A stretch of 37,097 nt of DNA from a virus. The notes beneath the pieces are model-generated. The model saw nothing but the letters and a program-made list of their open reading frames with translations, searched no databases and was not told where the DNA came from. Positions 13,075-22,198 of the stretch are shown here, in pieces (positions within the stretch are counted from its first letter, which is position 1; each line of letters opens with the position of its first letter). Position numbers and translations under genes: made by a program. The stretch is from IMG/VR virus record IMGVR_UViG_3300037189_016759, positions 1 to 37,097 of that record, one strand, 5' to 3'.

Positions 13075-13865
13075 TGGACCTACAAGCATTTCGTGATTCA
13101 TTCAAAAAATTTACTGCAACATGTCCGATCCATGGCGAAACCAGTTTTAGCAAAATCATGGAATTCCCAGAGCGATGTGACTTATGTGCAGCTGAACAAA
13201 AACGCATCGATGATGAGCACCAAGCAAAACAAGCTTACCGCGAACGTATGCTTAGCGGAATGGCAAGTTGTGGCATCAATATCAACGCCAAGGGGTTTGA
13301 CGCTTGGGAAATTGATGAAACACAGCGCACGCGTCAAGAAGCGTTATTGGCTAATCTCAAAAAATATGCAACCGATTTTCATACTGGTATGCCAAACCTT
13401 TTGTTTTATGGCGGCACAGGGGCGGGAAAGACGATGTTAAGCAATGCCTTGGCACGCGCCGTGTATCAAAGTCAGTTTAAGAAAAATTCACTATGCCCAG
13501 CCAAGTTTATTCGCTCGTCAGAATTTGTTGAGCAGTGCAAAGAATCATGGAGCGATAAGAGTAAACCCACTCAAAACATGATTATTGCTCGTTTGGCTAG
13601 TTTTGATTTGCTTGTGATTGATGATTTGGGTGACGGTGATACCACGGGCAATCAATTAAGTGACCGTAGCCGATTGGGTGGCTTGATTGATGCGCGTTAT
13701 CAACAAAAACCAACGGTTATCACCACAAATTTAAGCTACGAAGAAACTAAAACCTTCATGGGCGATCGTGCATGGGATCGGTTTCAGCAAAACCTAATCC
13801 ATATTAAATGCGATTGGTCAAGCTATCGTCAAAAAGCAGGCGTAGCCAAGATTGGGGGATGGTAA
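13074..13865 (+). CDS. DnaC-like helicase loader (AAA+ ATPase)
   Basis: This 263-residue protein has Walker A GGTGAGKT (113-120), Walker B LLVIDDLG (179-186) and a sensor segment TVITTNLSYEE. The N-terminus has a Cys17-x2-His20 and Cys35-x2-Cys38 pair, suggesting a small zinc site. It should load the host DnaB helicase at the phage origin together with the upstream DUF1376 protein. The ATG at 13074 is preceded by AAGGAGC with ideal spacing and overlaps the previous stop; an upstream in-frame TTG is ignored. Confidence 0.9.
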   Translation: MDLQAFRDSFKKFTATCPIHGETSFSKIMEFPERCDLCAAEQKRIDDEHQAKQAYRERMLSGMASCGININAKGFDAWEIDETQRTRQEALLANLKKYATDFHTGMPNLLFYGGTGAGKTMLSNALARAVYQSQFKKNSLCPAKFIRSSEFVEQCKESWSDKSKPTQNMIIARLASFDLLVIDDLGDGDTTGNQLSDRSRLGGLIDARYQQKPTVITTNLSYEETKTFMGDRAWDRFQQNLIHIKCDWSSYRQKAGVAKIGGW

Positions 13866-13869
13866 GAGC

Positions 13870-14247
13870 ATGAGCAAAGGCAATCGTTATTTTGCAGTAA
13901 AAATCAAATTATACATGCCTTGGGTGAGCAACCCCAAGGCATGGTCATCAACTTACATCGAAGATTTGCTTTTTGATGAAGAAGAATACAGGCCTTCTCA
14001 TACATACATTGAAGAATCAGCAAAAGAAGCGTTTAGACTTTTTGACCGCATCGAAATCCTAAATATTGAAGAACTGACCAAGGCTGATTTTGAGCATATC
14101 ACCAAAGATGGTGATTGGACGGATAAAAACTGGAAAGAGCAACTTTGGGAACGAAAAGAGCAGTTTTGGAAAGAGCAGGCAATCAAAAATAGCCAAAACA
14201 CACCTAGACGCACACCAGTTTTAACGGTTTTGGAAGGTGGCAAATGA
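13870..14247 (+). CDS. Hypothetical protein, 125 residues, Trp-rich tail
   Basis: No known domain was recognised. The C-terminal third is amphipathic and rich in Trp, Lys and Glu (DKNWKEQLWERKEQFWKEQA), then ends in TPRRTPVLTVLEGGK. The ATG at 13870 follows the helicase loader stop by four bases. The stop overlaps the next start as ATGA. Its setting among replication genes suggests an accessory replication or nucleic-acid role, but this is not shown. Confidence 0.7.
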   Translation: MSKGNRYFAVKIKLYMPWVSNPKAWSSTYIEDLLFDEEEYRPSHTYIEESAKEAFRLFDRIEILNIEELTKADFEHITKDGDWTDKNWKEQLWERKEQFWKEQAIKNSQNTPRRTPVLTVLEGGK

Positions 14248-14495
14248 CCCACCTTAGCCACCCAAACCACAAATTAACCACTACAGGATATTACGTCTGT
14301 GCGGTTAAGCGGGGCGAGCTCACTTGGCGCGACAACAGGACCAATGAGCTTAAAGCAATCAAGTACATAAGCGGACGCATCATCAAAAGCCCACACAACG
14401 AGAGTCTGCACCCAGCGCAGTGGGCGAAATGGCGATTAGATGGACGGGCAATTAAACACGAATTTGGGGATTTAATTTTAGGGAGTGAGCAGTGA
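14244..14495 (+). CDS. Hypothetical protein, 83 residues
   Basis: This is a basic, aromatic small protein with GYYVCAVKRGELTWRDNRTNEL and SPHNESLHPAQWAKWRLDGR. Coupled junctions exist on both sides (ATGA at its start, GTGA at its stop). It lies directly before the RusA resolvase gene. No family was recognised. Confidence 0.7.
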   Translation: MTHLSHPNHKLTTTGYYVCAVKRGELTWRDNRTNELKAIKYISGRIIKSPHNESLHPAQWAKWRLDGRAIKHEFGDLILGSEQ

Positions 14496-14869
14496 GTGAG
14501 AAATTAATTTTTAGTGAAGTGTTACCCTTTCCACCATCAGTCAATAAATACTGGCGTATGGGAAAAACATGGAATGGCAAGCGCGTCACCCACTTAAGCA
14601 GTGAGGCTAAAAAATTCACGCATGAAGTTGCTGTAATTATTGCAAAAAAGGCAGGCACGACATACAGCACCAAACGGCTCCGAGGTGAATTTATTTTACA
14701 CCCAAGAACCAAGGCAAGGATCGATATTGATAACCGGTTAAAGGGTTTGCTTGATGCGATGCAAAAAGCGTATTTGTATGCTGATGACGAGCAGTTCGAC
14801 GAGATCACAATCAAGCGGGGTGATATCGTAAAAGGCGGAAGTGTTGAAGTTAGAATTTGGGAAATTTGA
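14492..14869 (+). CDS. rusA: RusA-family Holliday junction resolvase
   Basis: This 125-residue protein has the family hallmarks: LPFPPSVNKYWR near the N-terminus and the acidic metal-binding core IDIDNRLKGLLDAM with Asp residues, then YADDEQFDEITIKR. RusA enzymes cut Holliday junctions and branched DNA, resolving phage recombination intermediates and preparing concatemers for packaging. It begins with GTG overlapping the previous stop. Length and position (end of the early right operon) are typical. Confidence 0.92.
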   Translation: MSEKLIFSEVLPFPPSVNKYWRMGKTWNGKRVTHLSSEAKKFTHEVAVIIAKKAGTTYSTKRLRGEFILHPRTKARIDIDNRLKGLLDAMQKAYLYADDEQFDEITIKRGDIVKGGSVEVRIWEI

Positions 14870-14892
14870 CGCAGTTGATTCGAGGGATTTAA

Positions 14893-15408
14893 ATGATTTA
14901 TACAACTGAAAACATTGAGAAGATGCTAAAGCTTTGGGCAGCCTATCGTGAGTTCGACGAAAGCGAAAGTATTCACCTTGGCTGTGGCTCACCAACGTAT
15001 GCGGCTATGATGCACGCCAAAGGCTATGTTCGGCAAAGTGAGAATTGTCGAACGGTATTTACCCCGCCACAAGCACCGGATTATTATCAGCTTATTCAGC
15101 AAGCCACAAACGCGCTTTGGGATTGTCCAAGACTGCAGTATGTGGTTGGCAAGCTTGAAGAAAATGGGGAGGTGAAGTTTTATACTCAGGCAAGATTGTT
15201 GATGAGTGTGGTTAATCGTCGATATCGATATGGAATGAGTTATCGTAGAATTGGCAAGCATGTGGGTAAAATTATTCATGGCGAAAGTGGGAAGCGAGCG
15301 GGGGATAGTAGAATAATCGGACTACTGGATGAAGCCCATGAGTTCATTTGTGATTACTTGAATCAAAGAATAAAAGTGTGTGATTTAGCTATTGACGAAA
15401 CGGGGTGA
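14893..15408 (+). CDS. Candidate late-gene antiterminator/regulator (Q-like position)
   Basis: This 171-residue protein has no confident family match. The segment RRYRYGMSYRRIGKHVGKII looks like a helix-turn-helix, and AGDSRIIGLLDEAHEFICDYLNQR is a C-terminal helix. It is the last gene of the early rightward operon, directly followed by a promoter-like sequence that starts inside its end and by an intrinsic terminator at 15448. This is the geometry of lambda Q, pR' and tR'. The late-regulator role is an inference from position. Confidence 0.55.
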   Translation: MIYTTENIEKMLKLWAAYREFDESESIHLGCGSPTYAAMMHAKGYVRQSENCRTVFTPPQAPDYYQLIQQATNALWDCPRLQYVVGKLEENGEVKFYTQARLLMSVVNRRYRYGMSYRRIGKHVGKIIHGESGKRAGDSRIIGLLDEAHEFICDYLNQRIKVCDLAIDETG

Positions 15409-15423
15409 AAAAGTCAATAATAT
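15392..15423 (+). promoter_or_regulatory. Candidate late promoter (pR'-like)
   Basis: TTGACG (15392-15397) is followed by AT-rich possible -10 elements: CAATAA at 17-base spacing (15415-15420) or TAATAT at 20-base spacing (15418-15423). The terminator at 15448 would stop transcripts after about 40-50 bases unless antiterminated. Confidence 0.4.
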
Positions 15424-15447
15424 GCTATATTTGAAATATTTATACCT

Positions 15448-15479
15448 AAGGCGAAGTCGAAAGATTTTCGCCTTTTTTG
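15448..15479 (+). terminator. Terminator ahead of the late genes (tR'-like)
   Basis: AAGGCGAA (15448-15455) and TTCGCCTT (15467-15474) form an eight-pair stem followed by TTTTTTG. It stands between the last early gene and the late operon. Confidence 0.85.
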
Positions 15480-15548
15480 TTGTCTGTCACTTGGCTTGCA
15501 ATCTTAACCAGTTGCAGGTCTTTTTTATATCAACACGTTTTACGACCT

Positions 15549-16181
15549 ATGAACCGACCAATGCCACCCGAGCACTTGCTTAACATTGACCCCGAGTTTC
15601 AGCCCACCGAGCTTGAGCCAGCATTTGAAGTCAAAAAGTGGATTGAGCAAACTTTCTTAGATAAAGAAAGCAAGCTATACAATCCTGATCATGAGCACCT
15701 AAGTTATTTTGATGAAACATTCTTGGCAGTGCTTTGGGCATCGTCAGGATTTGCAAAAGGTGGTCGTTTCGTTCTGGGGCAATGTGAACGAGTCGCTTTC
15801 AGAGCAGGTGGGTGGCAAAAGGCTAGGCAAGAAAAGCAGATGCGAGATTGGTTTGGGTTTATACCGACTTACCTCATAACGCTTGACGCCAAATACAGTA
15901 GTGAAGCCAGTGATATTGATTTTTGTGCATTGGTTGAGCATGAGCTTTATCATATCGGGGTCAAACGTGATGAAGAAGGCGAGATGCTTTTTAGCGACAC
16001 GACCGGTGAGCCTAAGCATTATTTGCGCGGGCATGATGTCGAGGAGTTCTTTGGCGTAGTTGAGCGCTATGGAGCGAATGAATCAGTAATGAAAATGGCG
16101 GAGTTGGCAAACAATGCACCAACGGTTTCAAAAGCGAATATTGCGCAAGCATGTGGTACGTGTCTATTGAAGTTGGCTTAA
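15549..16181 (+). CDS. Putative phage metallopeptidase (HEXXH)
   Basis: This 210-residue protein carries a zinc-protease motif HELYH at residues 131-135 (in DFCALVEHELYHIGV). A later conserved stretch, DTTGEPKHYLRGHDVEEFFGVVERYG, supplies further His and acidic residues. It fits the putative phage metallopeptidase family found next to terminase genes. The start is uncertain: ATG 15549 or 15561, neither with a clear ribosome site; a longer frame back to 15477 runs into the terminator region. A role in prohead processing or host interference is possible; the substrate is unknown. Confidence 0.78.
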   Translation: MNRPMPPEHLLNIDPEFQPTELEPAFEVKKWIEQTFLDKESKLYNPDHEHLSYFDETFLAVLWASSGFAKGGRFVLGQCERVAFRAGGWQKARQEKQMRDWFGFIPTYLITLDAKYSSEASDIDFCALVEHELYHIGVKRDEEGEMLFSDTTGEPKHYLRGHDVEEFFGVVERYGANESVMKMAELANNAPTVSKANIAQACGTCLLKLA

Positions 16182-16228
16182 ATTTTTTTTGCCTGCTTTG
16201 TGATACGTAGTGATACAAAGAGGTAGTT

Positions 16229-16687
16229 ATGGCAACCCTAAAAGAGCCTGTAAAAATCTTTATAGTTCAAGCTCTTGCATGTCGTGATACGCCTCAGGAA
16301 GTTGCAGACCTTGTAAAACAAGAATTTGGCATTGATATTGATAGACAACAGTGTGCAGCCTATGACCCGACGAAGCAGCGTGGCAAGAACTTAAGTAAAA
16401 AGTTTGTTGATTTATTTCATGAAACGCGCCAAAAGTTTGACGATGGATTGATTGATATTCCAATCGCCAATAAATACTACCGATTAAAAAATTATCAGCA
16501 GCAGCTTGAGCGTAATAAACGCAACACGGTTATGACGCTTAAAATCCTAAGACAAGCAGCTGAAGATACTGGTGGTGTTTATACCAACAAACAAACCATT
16601 GACAGCACTTCATCCGATGGCAGCATGTCACCCAACTTAAAAATCGAGTTTATCAATGCAAGCAATACAGGTATCGGACAAGTTTAA
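16229..16687 (+). CDS. Terminase small subunit, DUF2280 type
   Basis: This 152-residue DNA-binding subunit should recognise the packaging site and present DNA to the large subunit. The N-terminal segment VKIFIVQALACRDTPQEVADLVKQEFGIDIDRQQCAAYDPTK matches DUF2280 proteins, with a helix-turn-helix around residues 18-40. A central helix (KYYRLKNYQQQLERNKRN) suits oligomerisation. AGAGGTAG precedes the ATG. Its end overlaps the large subunit start by 32 bases. Confidence 0.82.
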   Translation: MATLKEPVKIFIVQALACRDTPQEVADLVKQEFGIDIDRQQCAAYDPTKQRGKNLSKKFVDLFHETRQKFDDGLIDIPIANKYYRLKNYQQQLERNKRNTVMTLKILRQAAEDTGGVYTNKQTIDSTSSDGSMSPNLKIEFINASNTGIGQV

Positions 16688-17942
16688 GCCGCTGTATCTG
16701 CATGCTGAACTGCGCAAACTGTTTTATGTATTCCACGGTGGGCGAGGTGGCGGCAAGTCTTGGGAAATAGCTGACTTCTTGCTAATCATTGGCACAACTG
16801 CCAAGCACCGCATTTTGTGTTGTCGTGAGGTGCAAAAGTCTATCAAGCAATCGGTGCATAAGCTATTATCAGACCGCATTGCCGCAATGGGTTTGGGTGG
16901 TTTTTACGAGATTCTCGAGACTGAAATCCGTGGGCGCAATGGCACTGAGTTTAGTTTTGCTGGCTTGCTTGGTCACACGGTTGATAGTATCAAATCGTTT
17001 GAAGGTGCGACAATCACATGGATTGAAGAAGCGCAAACAGTTAGTGCCTTCAGCCTTGGTATTTTAATACCAACCGTTATTCGTACACCAAATCCAATGG
17101 TCATCATGTCGCTCAACCCACGTTTACCACAAGATGCGGTTTATTCTCAGTATATCGCTGTGGAGCGTGATGATACTGTGGTGGTGCAAGTAAACTATAC
17201 AGACAATCCGCATTGTCCACCTGAACTAATCAGATTGGCGGAACAGATGCGAGACGAGGACTTTGATAATTATGAGCATGTCTATTTGGGGCGACCTAAA
17301 GAAATCGCAGACGGTGCCATTTATAAAGCCGAATTTGAGCAGATACGCAAAGATAACCGCATCTGCAAAGTAGCACACGATCCAAACTTACCTGTCTATA
17401 CGTCATGGGATTTGGGAATTCTTGACTCAACCGCAATATGGTTCTTCCAAATCTACGGCAAAGAAGTGCGAGTAATTGACTACTACGAGGCAAGCGATGA
17501 GCCGTTGTCGCACTATGCGCGTATCTTAGACGAAAAGAAAGCTCAGTACGGTTATCACTATGATAAACACTTTGCACCGCATGATATTGCAGCGCGTGAC
17601 TTGTCCAGTGGCGTGAGTCGTGAACAGACAATGGCAAATTTGGGCTATCGAATGACCAAAGGCGCAAGGCTTGGCGTTGAGGATAGGATTGAAGCCACGC
17701 GCCAATTCCTTAAAAATTGTTGGTTTGATAGTGATAAGTGCGAGCATGGTATCAGAGCATTGCAAAACTATCGCCGTGAGTTTAACGATAAGCTTGAGCA
17801 GTTTAAGGCTACGCCAGTCCATGATTGGGCATCCCATGGCTCAGACGCGTTTGGCGAAGGCGCTATCAATATCAACAAAATGCAAGTGGCTACAAAGCCA
17901 AAACCTATGCCGAAACCACTTAAAAAGAGTTGGATGAGTTAA
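16656..17942 (+). CDS. Terminase large subunit (PBSX type)
   Basis: This 428-residue packaging motor and headful nuclease has Walker A GGRGGGKS (28-35) and Walker B ITWIEEAQ (120-127, catalytic Glu). The nuclease domain begins with SWDLGILDSTAIW (Asp252 and Asp257 as metal ligands) and has EDRIEATRQFL further on. The ATG lies inside the small subunit gene, 32 bases before its stop, which suggests coupling. The length is normal for the PBSX-type family. Confidence 0.94.
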   Translation: MQAIQVSDKFKPLYLHAELRKLFYVFHGGRGGGKSWEIADFLLIIGTTAKHRILCCREVQKSIKQSVHKLLSDRIAAMGLGGFYEILETEIRGRNGTEFSFAGLLGHTVDSIKSFEGATITWIEEAQTVSAFSLGILIPTVIRTPNPMVIMSLNPRLPQDAVYSQYIAVERDDTVVVQVNYTDNPHCPPELIRLAEQMRDEDFDNYEHVYLGRPKEIADGAIYKAEFEQIRKDNRICKVAHDPNLPVYTSWDLGILDSTAIWFFQIYGKEVRVIDYYEASDEPLSHYARILDEKKAQYGYHYDKHFAPHDIAARDLSSGVSREQTMANLGYRMTKGARLGVEDRIEATRQFLKNCWFDSDKCEHGIRALQNYRREFNDKLEQFKATPVHDWASHGSDAFGEGAININKMQVATKPKPMPKPLKKSWMS

Positions 17943-20164
17943 TGAGCGATAAAATATTAGACGAAATCAAAACGCGCTTGAAACAAGCCGAAGATTATTG
18001 GCAAGAAAACTATCAGCGTGGCGTTGAAGACAAAGAATTTGTCACCGTTGAAGGCGCACAGTGGGGCTTGCATGAAGTGCAAAAACGAAAAGACGACGGC
18101 AAGCCAAGTCTTGAGTTTAATATGTGCCGCGCATACTGCCGTCAGCAAATTAACACCCAACGCCAAAACCGACCACAGGCTAAAGTTGTGCCTGTCGATA
18201 ACGGAGCGGACGCGGACAAGGCGAACCTCATTGAAGGCTTAATCAAAGACACCGAAGAAGCCACGGACGCAGAATCAGCTTACGACACCGCAGCGGAAAA
18301 TGCCGTGTATGGTGGACTTGGTTTTTATCGCCTTGTGACCGATTACGTCAGTGAATTATCATTCAACCAAGAACCAAAATTCATGCCGGTGCAAAATCCC
18401 CATGCGGTTTATATTGACCCGTTGAGCCGTGCGCTAGATGGTTCGGATATGACGTGGGCAATCGTGGGTGATTGGGTCAGTAAAGACGATATCACCCAGC
18501 AATACGGCAATGACGCGGCTGTTGACTTTGAAAGCAGTAACTATTCGGACTGGTACGATGACAGTGATAAGACATTGCGAATTGTCGAATACTTTAAACT
18601 CGAAGAAGTCAAAGACACACTTTGGCTACTGAGCGATGGCACGGCAAACTATAAATCTGTGTTGGCTGAACAATATGGCGAAGCTGAAAATATCCTGAAA
18701 AACGCGGGTATTTTACAAGCGACACGACCAACCACGCGCAAAGAAGTGAAGTGGTACAAAGTATCTGGCGCAAAAGTGCTTGAAGAAAATACCTTCCCTG
18801 GTCGATATATCCCCATTGTGCCTGTCTATGGTGAAGTTACTTGGGTGCAGGAAAAGCGGTATATCTTTAGCTTGGTGCATTTTGCCAAAGACCCACAGCG
18901 ACTGTTCAACTACTGGAAATCAACCGAAGCGCACATTTTGCAGAAGAACCAAGATGATATTTTGGTGGTTGATGCCGAGGGCGTGGCAGGACATGAAGAA
19001 CAATGGAAAGACCCTAGCAGCTATTCAGCTGTTTATTATAACTATGCTAATGAGCTTGGCGACCAACGTCCTGCTCCATTTCGCATGGGTGCAGCTCAAC
19101 CGCCAGTGGGCGTACTAAACGCGGCTGAAAGCGCCAAGCAAGGCATTACTGACATTCTCAATATGCACGCACCTGTTATGGGCGGTCAGGGCAATGAAAC
19201 GTCAGGCGTGGCAATCGGTATGCGCCAACGTCAATCGGAAACCGCTCAATTCCATCTACAAGACAACTTAAACAAGTCAATCCGTCACGGTGCAAAAATA
19301 TTGCTTGGGCTTTATCAAGCACTCTACACTGTGCCGATGGTTAGACGTATTGTCGGTGTCGATGGTGAAAGCGAGCAAGTCAAACTGTTTGAAGAAACCG
19401 CCAAAGGTGTGATGGCTGATGTGACAGTTGGTCGCTATGACGTACGCATGGACACGGGACCATCGTTTAATACGCAGCGCGAACAAAACTTTGCGCTGAT
19501 GATGCAGCTTTTGAGTATGAATCCGCAGCTATTTAGCTTAATCGGTGATATCTTGCTGCAAAACTCACCACTGCTTAATGCCAAAGAGATTGCGGAGCGT
19601 ATCAAGTCAACGATGCCGCCACAGCTCACAGGCAAAGAGCAGCAAATTGACCCAGAACAAGCCAAAGCGCAAATCATGCAGCTTGACCAGTTGGTGCAAA
19701 AAATGACTACTGAAATCGAGCAGCTGCAAGGCTTGGTCAATGACAAAGATGCGGATAGACAGCTTGAGTTGGTCAAAATCCAGTTGCAAGCGGAAAAAGA
19801 CATCCGAGTCGCACAAATTAACGCTGAAAGCAAAGCCGATGTTGAGGAGCTTAAAGGTGTTGTGTCGCTACTCACGCAGCACATGGGCAACTTGCAAGCG
19901 GTTGAACAAATGGTGCCACCTGAATGGATGGAAACCGAAGAATACGACCAAGAATTACCCGAACATGAATTACCTCCGCAGCATGAGATGGACGAGCCAC
20001 CACCCATGCCAAGCGAACACATTGAGAACCCTGCCGAATCTGAGCAGGGTTTTTTAATGCCTGAAGAAATGGCTCAAAACTTCGCCCCTGAATCTGACCA
20101 GTTTGGGGATAGCGTATCGGTCAATGATATGGAGCAACCCAATGCAAACGATGGACAATATTGA
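17942..20164 (+). CDS. Portal protein, P22 gp1-like
   Basis: This 740-residue protein forms the dodecameric DNA entry and exit channel. Recognisable stretches include EFVTVEGAQWGLHEVQKRK, NPHAVYIDPLSRALDGSDM, and NETSGVAIGMRQRQSETAQFHLQDNL. The C-terminal region (about 560-740) is helical then acidic and Pro-rich, like the barrel and tail of P22-type portals (P22 gp1 is about 725 residues). The ATG overlaps the terminase stop (TAATG). The next gene starts within its last 23 bases. Confidence 0.93.
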   Translation: MSDKILDEIKTRLKQAEDYWQENYQRGVEDKEFVTVEGAQWGLHEVQKRKDDGKPSLEFNMCRAYCRQQINTQRQNRPQAKVVPVDNGADADKANLIEGLIKDTEEATDAESAYDTAAENAVYGGLGFYRLVTDYVSELSFNQEPKFMPVQNPHAVYIDPLSRALDGSDMTWAIVGDWVSKDDITQQYGNDAAVDFESSNYSDWYDDSDKTLRIVEYFKLEEVKDTLWLLSDGTANYKSVLAEQYGEAENILKNAGILQATRPTTRKEVKWYKVSGAKVLEENTFPGRYIPIVPVYGEVTWVQEKRYIFSLVHFAKDPQRLFNYWKSTEAHILQKNQDDILVVDAEGVAGHEEQWKDPSSYSAVYYNYANELGDQRPAPFRMGAAQPPVGVLNAAESAKQGITDILNMHAPVMGGQGNETSGVAIGMRQRQSETAQFHLQDNLNKSIRHGAKILLGLYQALYTVPMVRRIVGVDGESEQVKLFEETAKGVMADVTVGRYDVRMDTGPSFNTQREQNFALMMQLLSMNPQLFSLIGDILLQNSPLLNAKEIAERIKSTMPPQLTGKEQQIDPEQAKAQIMQLDQLVQKMTTEIEQLQGLVNDKDADRQLELVKIQLQAEKDIRVAQINAESKADVEELKGVVSLLTQHMGNLQAVEQMVPPEWMETEEYDQELPEHELPPQHEMDEPPPMPSEHIENPAESEQGFLMPEEMAQNFAPESDQFGDSVSVNDMEQPNANDGQY

Positions 20165-20945
20165 TACTGACAACGTGGCAACAGCTGACACGGAAAATAC
20201 TAGCGCAGATAGTCAGGATATCGAACAGCCACAAGCCGAACCCGAAGCGGTTGAACAAACCGAAGAAGAAAAGGCAGAACAAGCCAAGCAAGAACAGGAA
20301 ACTGAAAAGCAAAGCCGCTCACAAAAGCGGATTCAGCAGCTCGCTCGTGAAAAAGCCGAACTACAACGTAAAGTAGCCGAGTATGAGCAAAAGCAATCAG
20401 AGCCTAAAGCGTCTGACGCCCCGAACATCGAAGATTTTGACGATTATTCGGAGTATCAAAAAGCGCAGCAAGAATACTATGTTGCCCAAGCTGAACAGCG
20501 TGTACTTGCCAAACTTGAAGCTGAAAAAGCCCAGCAATCACAGGTCGAACAACAAGCCGAATTTGAAACTGCTATCAGTGAGTTAAAAGATGGCGGCGTT
20601 GATGTAGATGGATTGATGGCGAAGGCTGATACATTGCCACCGCTACCCGTCACGCTTGACCAATTCGGACTATCTGCCAAAGACACGCTGAATTTAGCCG
20701 CTGAATTACTGCAAAACGATGATTTATACATCGAGTTATCGCAGCTAAACCCAGTGCAAGCAGCGGTCAAAATTGGGCAAATGATTGCAAGCAAACAACC
20801 ATCAAATGCTGCACCTGCTAAGGTGCCAACCGCTCCACCACCAATTAAACCCGTTACCGCCAATGCGCCCGTTGCTAAAGACCCTAGCAAGATGAGCGAT
20901 GATGAGTGGTATCGACAAGAATCCCAAAAACGAAAAGGCAGATAA
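20142..20945 (+). CDS. Scaffolding protein, P22 gp8-like
   Basis: This 267-residue assembly chaperone has an acidic N-terminus (Glu/Gln-rich, about residues 10-50), a long coiled coil (50-150, QKRIQQLAREKAELQRKVAEY), and a Pro/Ala linker. It ends in a basic segment, YRQESQKRKGR, comparable with the coat-binding C-terminus of P22 scaffold. The ATG at 20142 has GGAG upstream and overlaps the portal end; the longer frame lacks a site. It directly precedes the coat gene, as expected. Confidence 0.85.
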   Translation: MQTMDNIDTDNVATADTENTSADSQDIEQPQAEPEAVEQTEEEKAEQAKQEQETEKQSRSQKRIQQLAREKAELQRKVAEYEQKQSEPKASDAPNIEDFDDYSEYQKAQQEYYVAQAEQRVLAKLEAEKAQQSQVEQQAEFETAISELKDGGVDVDGLMAKADTLPPLPVTLDQFGLSAKDTLNLAAELLQNDDLYIELSQLNPVQAAVKIGQMIASKQPSNAAPAKVPTAPPPIKPVTANAPVAKDPSKMSDDEWYRQESQKRKGR

Positions 20946-20948
20946 TTT

Positions 20949-22142
20949 ATGGCAAATCAAATCTTAACCCACCAAATGATTGCGCGTGAAGCCGCTAAAA
21001 TGCTTGAAGAAGAAGCACCGTTTTTAGCAAACATCAACAAAGGACGCCAAGACGAATTTGGCACCGACACACAAGGTTACAAAAAAGGCGATACCGTCAC
21101 CATCAAAATCCCAACTGCGGGTAAAGTGTTTGATGGTGCGCAGTTTGCTGGCGGCGGCTCAGGCACTGACGTAGTAGAAGATAAAGTCAACTTGACGCTT
21201 GACACCCAAAAGCATGTTGCATTGCAGTTTGGTGCCAAAGAAAAACTGCTAAACATCACTGACTTTAAAGACCGTATCTTGCGCCCACAAATGCAGACCC
21301 TAGCGTCTGTCGTTGAAGCTGATTTGACGATGCGCGGCGTGATTGGCACACCCAACCAAGTGGCGATGAACTTGGCAGGCTCAAATCCATCTAACGCATT
21401 GGCATTGGCACGTGCCAAGTTAAACCAGTATCTTGCGCCAAAAGGTGATCGCAATGCGTTAATCACCAGTACCGCTAACGTGGCGTTAAGTGGCGAAGTA
21501 TCACGCATGTGGAACCCAACCAAGACCAGTGAAAAAGCCTATATTGACGGCTTCGTGGCTAATGCGTTTGGTCAAGATATCTTTGAACATCAATCCATTC
21601 CAGTTTTTGCCAATGGTACAGCCGCAGGCATTACCGTGTCAGGTGCAAGTCAAGGCGGTAGCACGTTGACTATGGCGGCTTCAACCGCTGGCACGTTGGT
21701 AGCCGGCACTGTGTTTACTATTGCAGGCGTTAACGCTGTCCATCCGCTCACCGGCGCTGATATGGGCACATTGCAGCAATTTGTGGTCAAGGCGACTGCT
21801 ACCGTTGGTTCTGCAACCGCAGTAAGCATCTACCCAGCCATTAACCCAACCGCACCAAACAAAACCGTTACTGCTTCACCTGCCAATGGTGCGGCTGTCA
21901 CTGTGGTATCGGTCAATGGTCCACAAAACTTGGTATTCCACAAAGACGCATTTACCGCAGCATTTGCACCACTGCCAGTCTTGGCAAGCTGTGAAGGTTA
22001 CACCGCACGTCTGCCAAGTGGTGTAAACGTGCGTGTAATGACGTTTGGTGATGGTAACAACGATATCGAGCGTACTCGTATTGATGTGTTGTATGGCTTC
22101 CAAACTGTACGTGGTATCCATGCAAGCCGCGTAACGCAGTAA
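20949..22142 (+). CDS. Major capsid protein, P22 gp5-like
   Basis: This 397-residue HK97-fold coat protein has the P22-type N-terminus (NQILTHQMIAREAAKMLEEE, FANINKG-like LANINKGRQDEF) and core TVTIKIPTAGKVFDGAQF. The C-terminal part has FAPLPVLASCEGYTARLPSG and RIDVLYGFQTVRGIHASRV. Residues about 225-330 are Thr/Ala/Val-rich and beta-like, matching the inserted telokin-like I-domain of this family. Length is slightly below P22 gp5 (430). A strong terminator follows at 22158. Confidence 0.94.
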   Translation: MANQILTHQMIAREAAKMLEEEAPFLANINKGRQDEFGTDTQGYKKGDTVTIKIPTAGKVFDGAQFAGGGSGTDVVEDKVNLTLDTQKHVALQFGAKEKLLNITDFKDRILRPQMQTLASVVEADLTMRGVIGTPNQVAMNLAGSNPSNALALARAKLNQYLAPKGDRNALITSTANVALSGEVSRMWNPTKTSEKAYIDGFVANAFGQDIFEHQSIPVFANGTAAGITVSGASQGGSTLTMAASTAGTLVAGTVFTIAGVNAVHPLTGADMGTLQQFVVKATATVGSATAVSIYPAINPTAPNKTVTASPANGAAVTVVSVNGPQNLVFHKDAFTAAFAPLPVLASCEGYTARLPSGVNVRVMTFGDGNNDIERTRIDVLYGFQTVRGIHASRVTQ

Positions 22143-22157
22143 TCACATTAACCCATG

Positions 22158-22187
22158 ACAGGCGGCTTCGGTCGTCTGTTTTATTTG
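22158..22187 (+). terminator. Post-coat terminator with UUCG tetraloop
   Basis: ACAGGCGGC (22158-22166), loop TTCG, and GTCGTCTGT (22171-22179) form a nine-pair stem including G-U pairs, then TTTTATTT. It probably caps the abundant coat mRNA while later genes are read through. Confidence 0.85.
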
Positions 22188-22198
22188 AGAGATAAACG

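Noticed and set aside
12100-13865. A replication origin with iterons inside the replication genes.
   Set aside because: Short A/C-rich runs near 12520-12600 encode the Pro/Asn linker, and I saw no convincing repeated iteron by eye.
19435-20022. Long minus-strand frame of 195 codons opposite the portal gene.
   Set aside because: It is Ser/Cys/Ile-rich in the manner of antisense shadows, has no ribosome site, and lies fully inside a well-supported portal gene.
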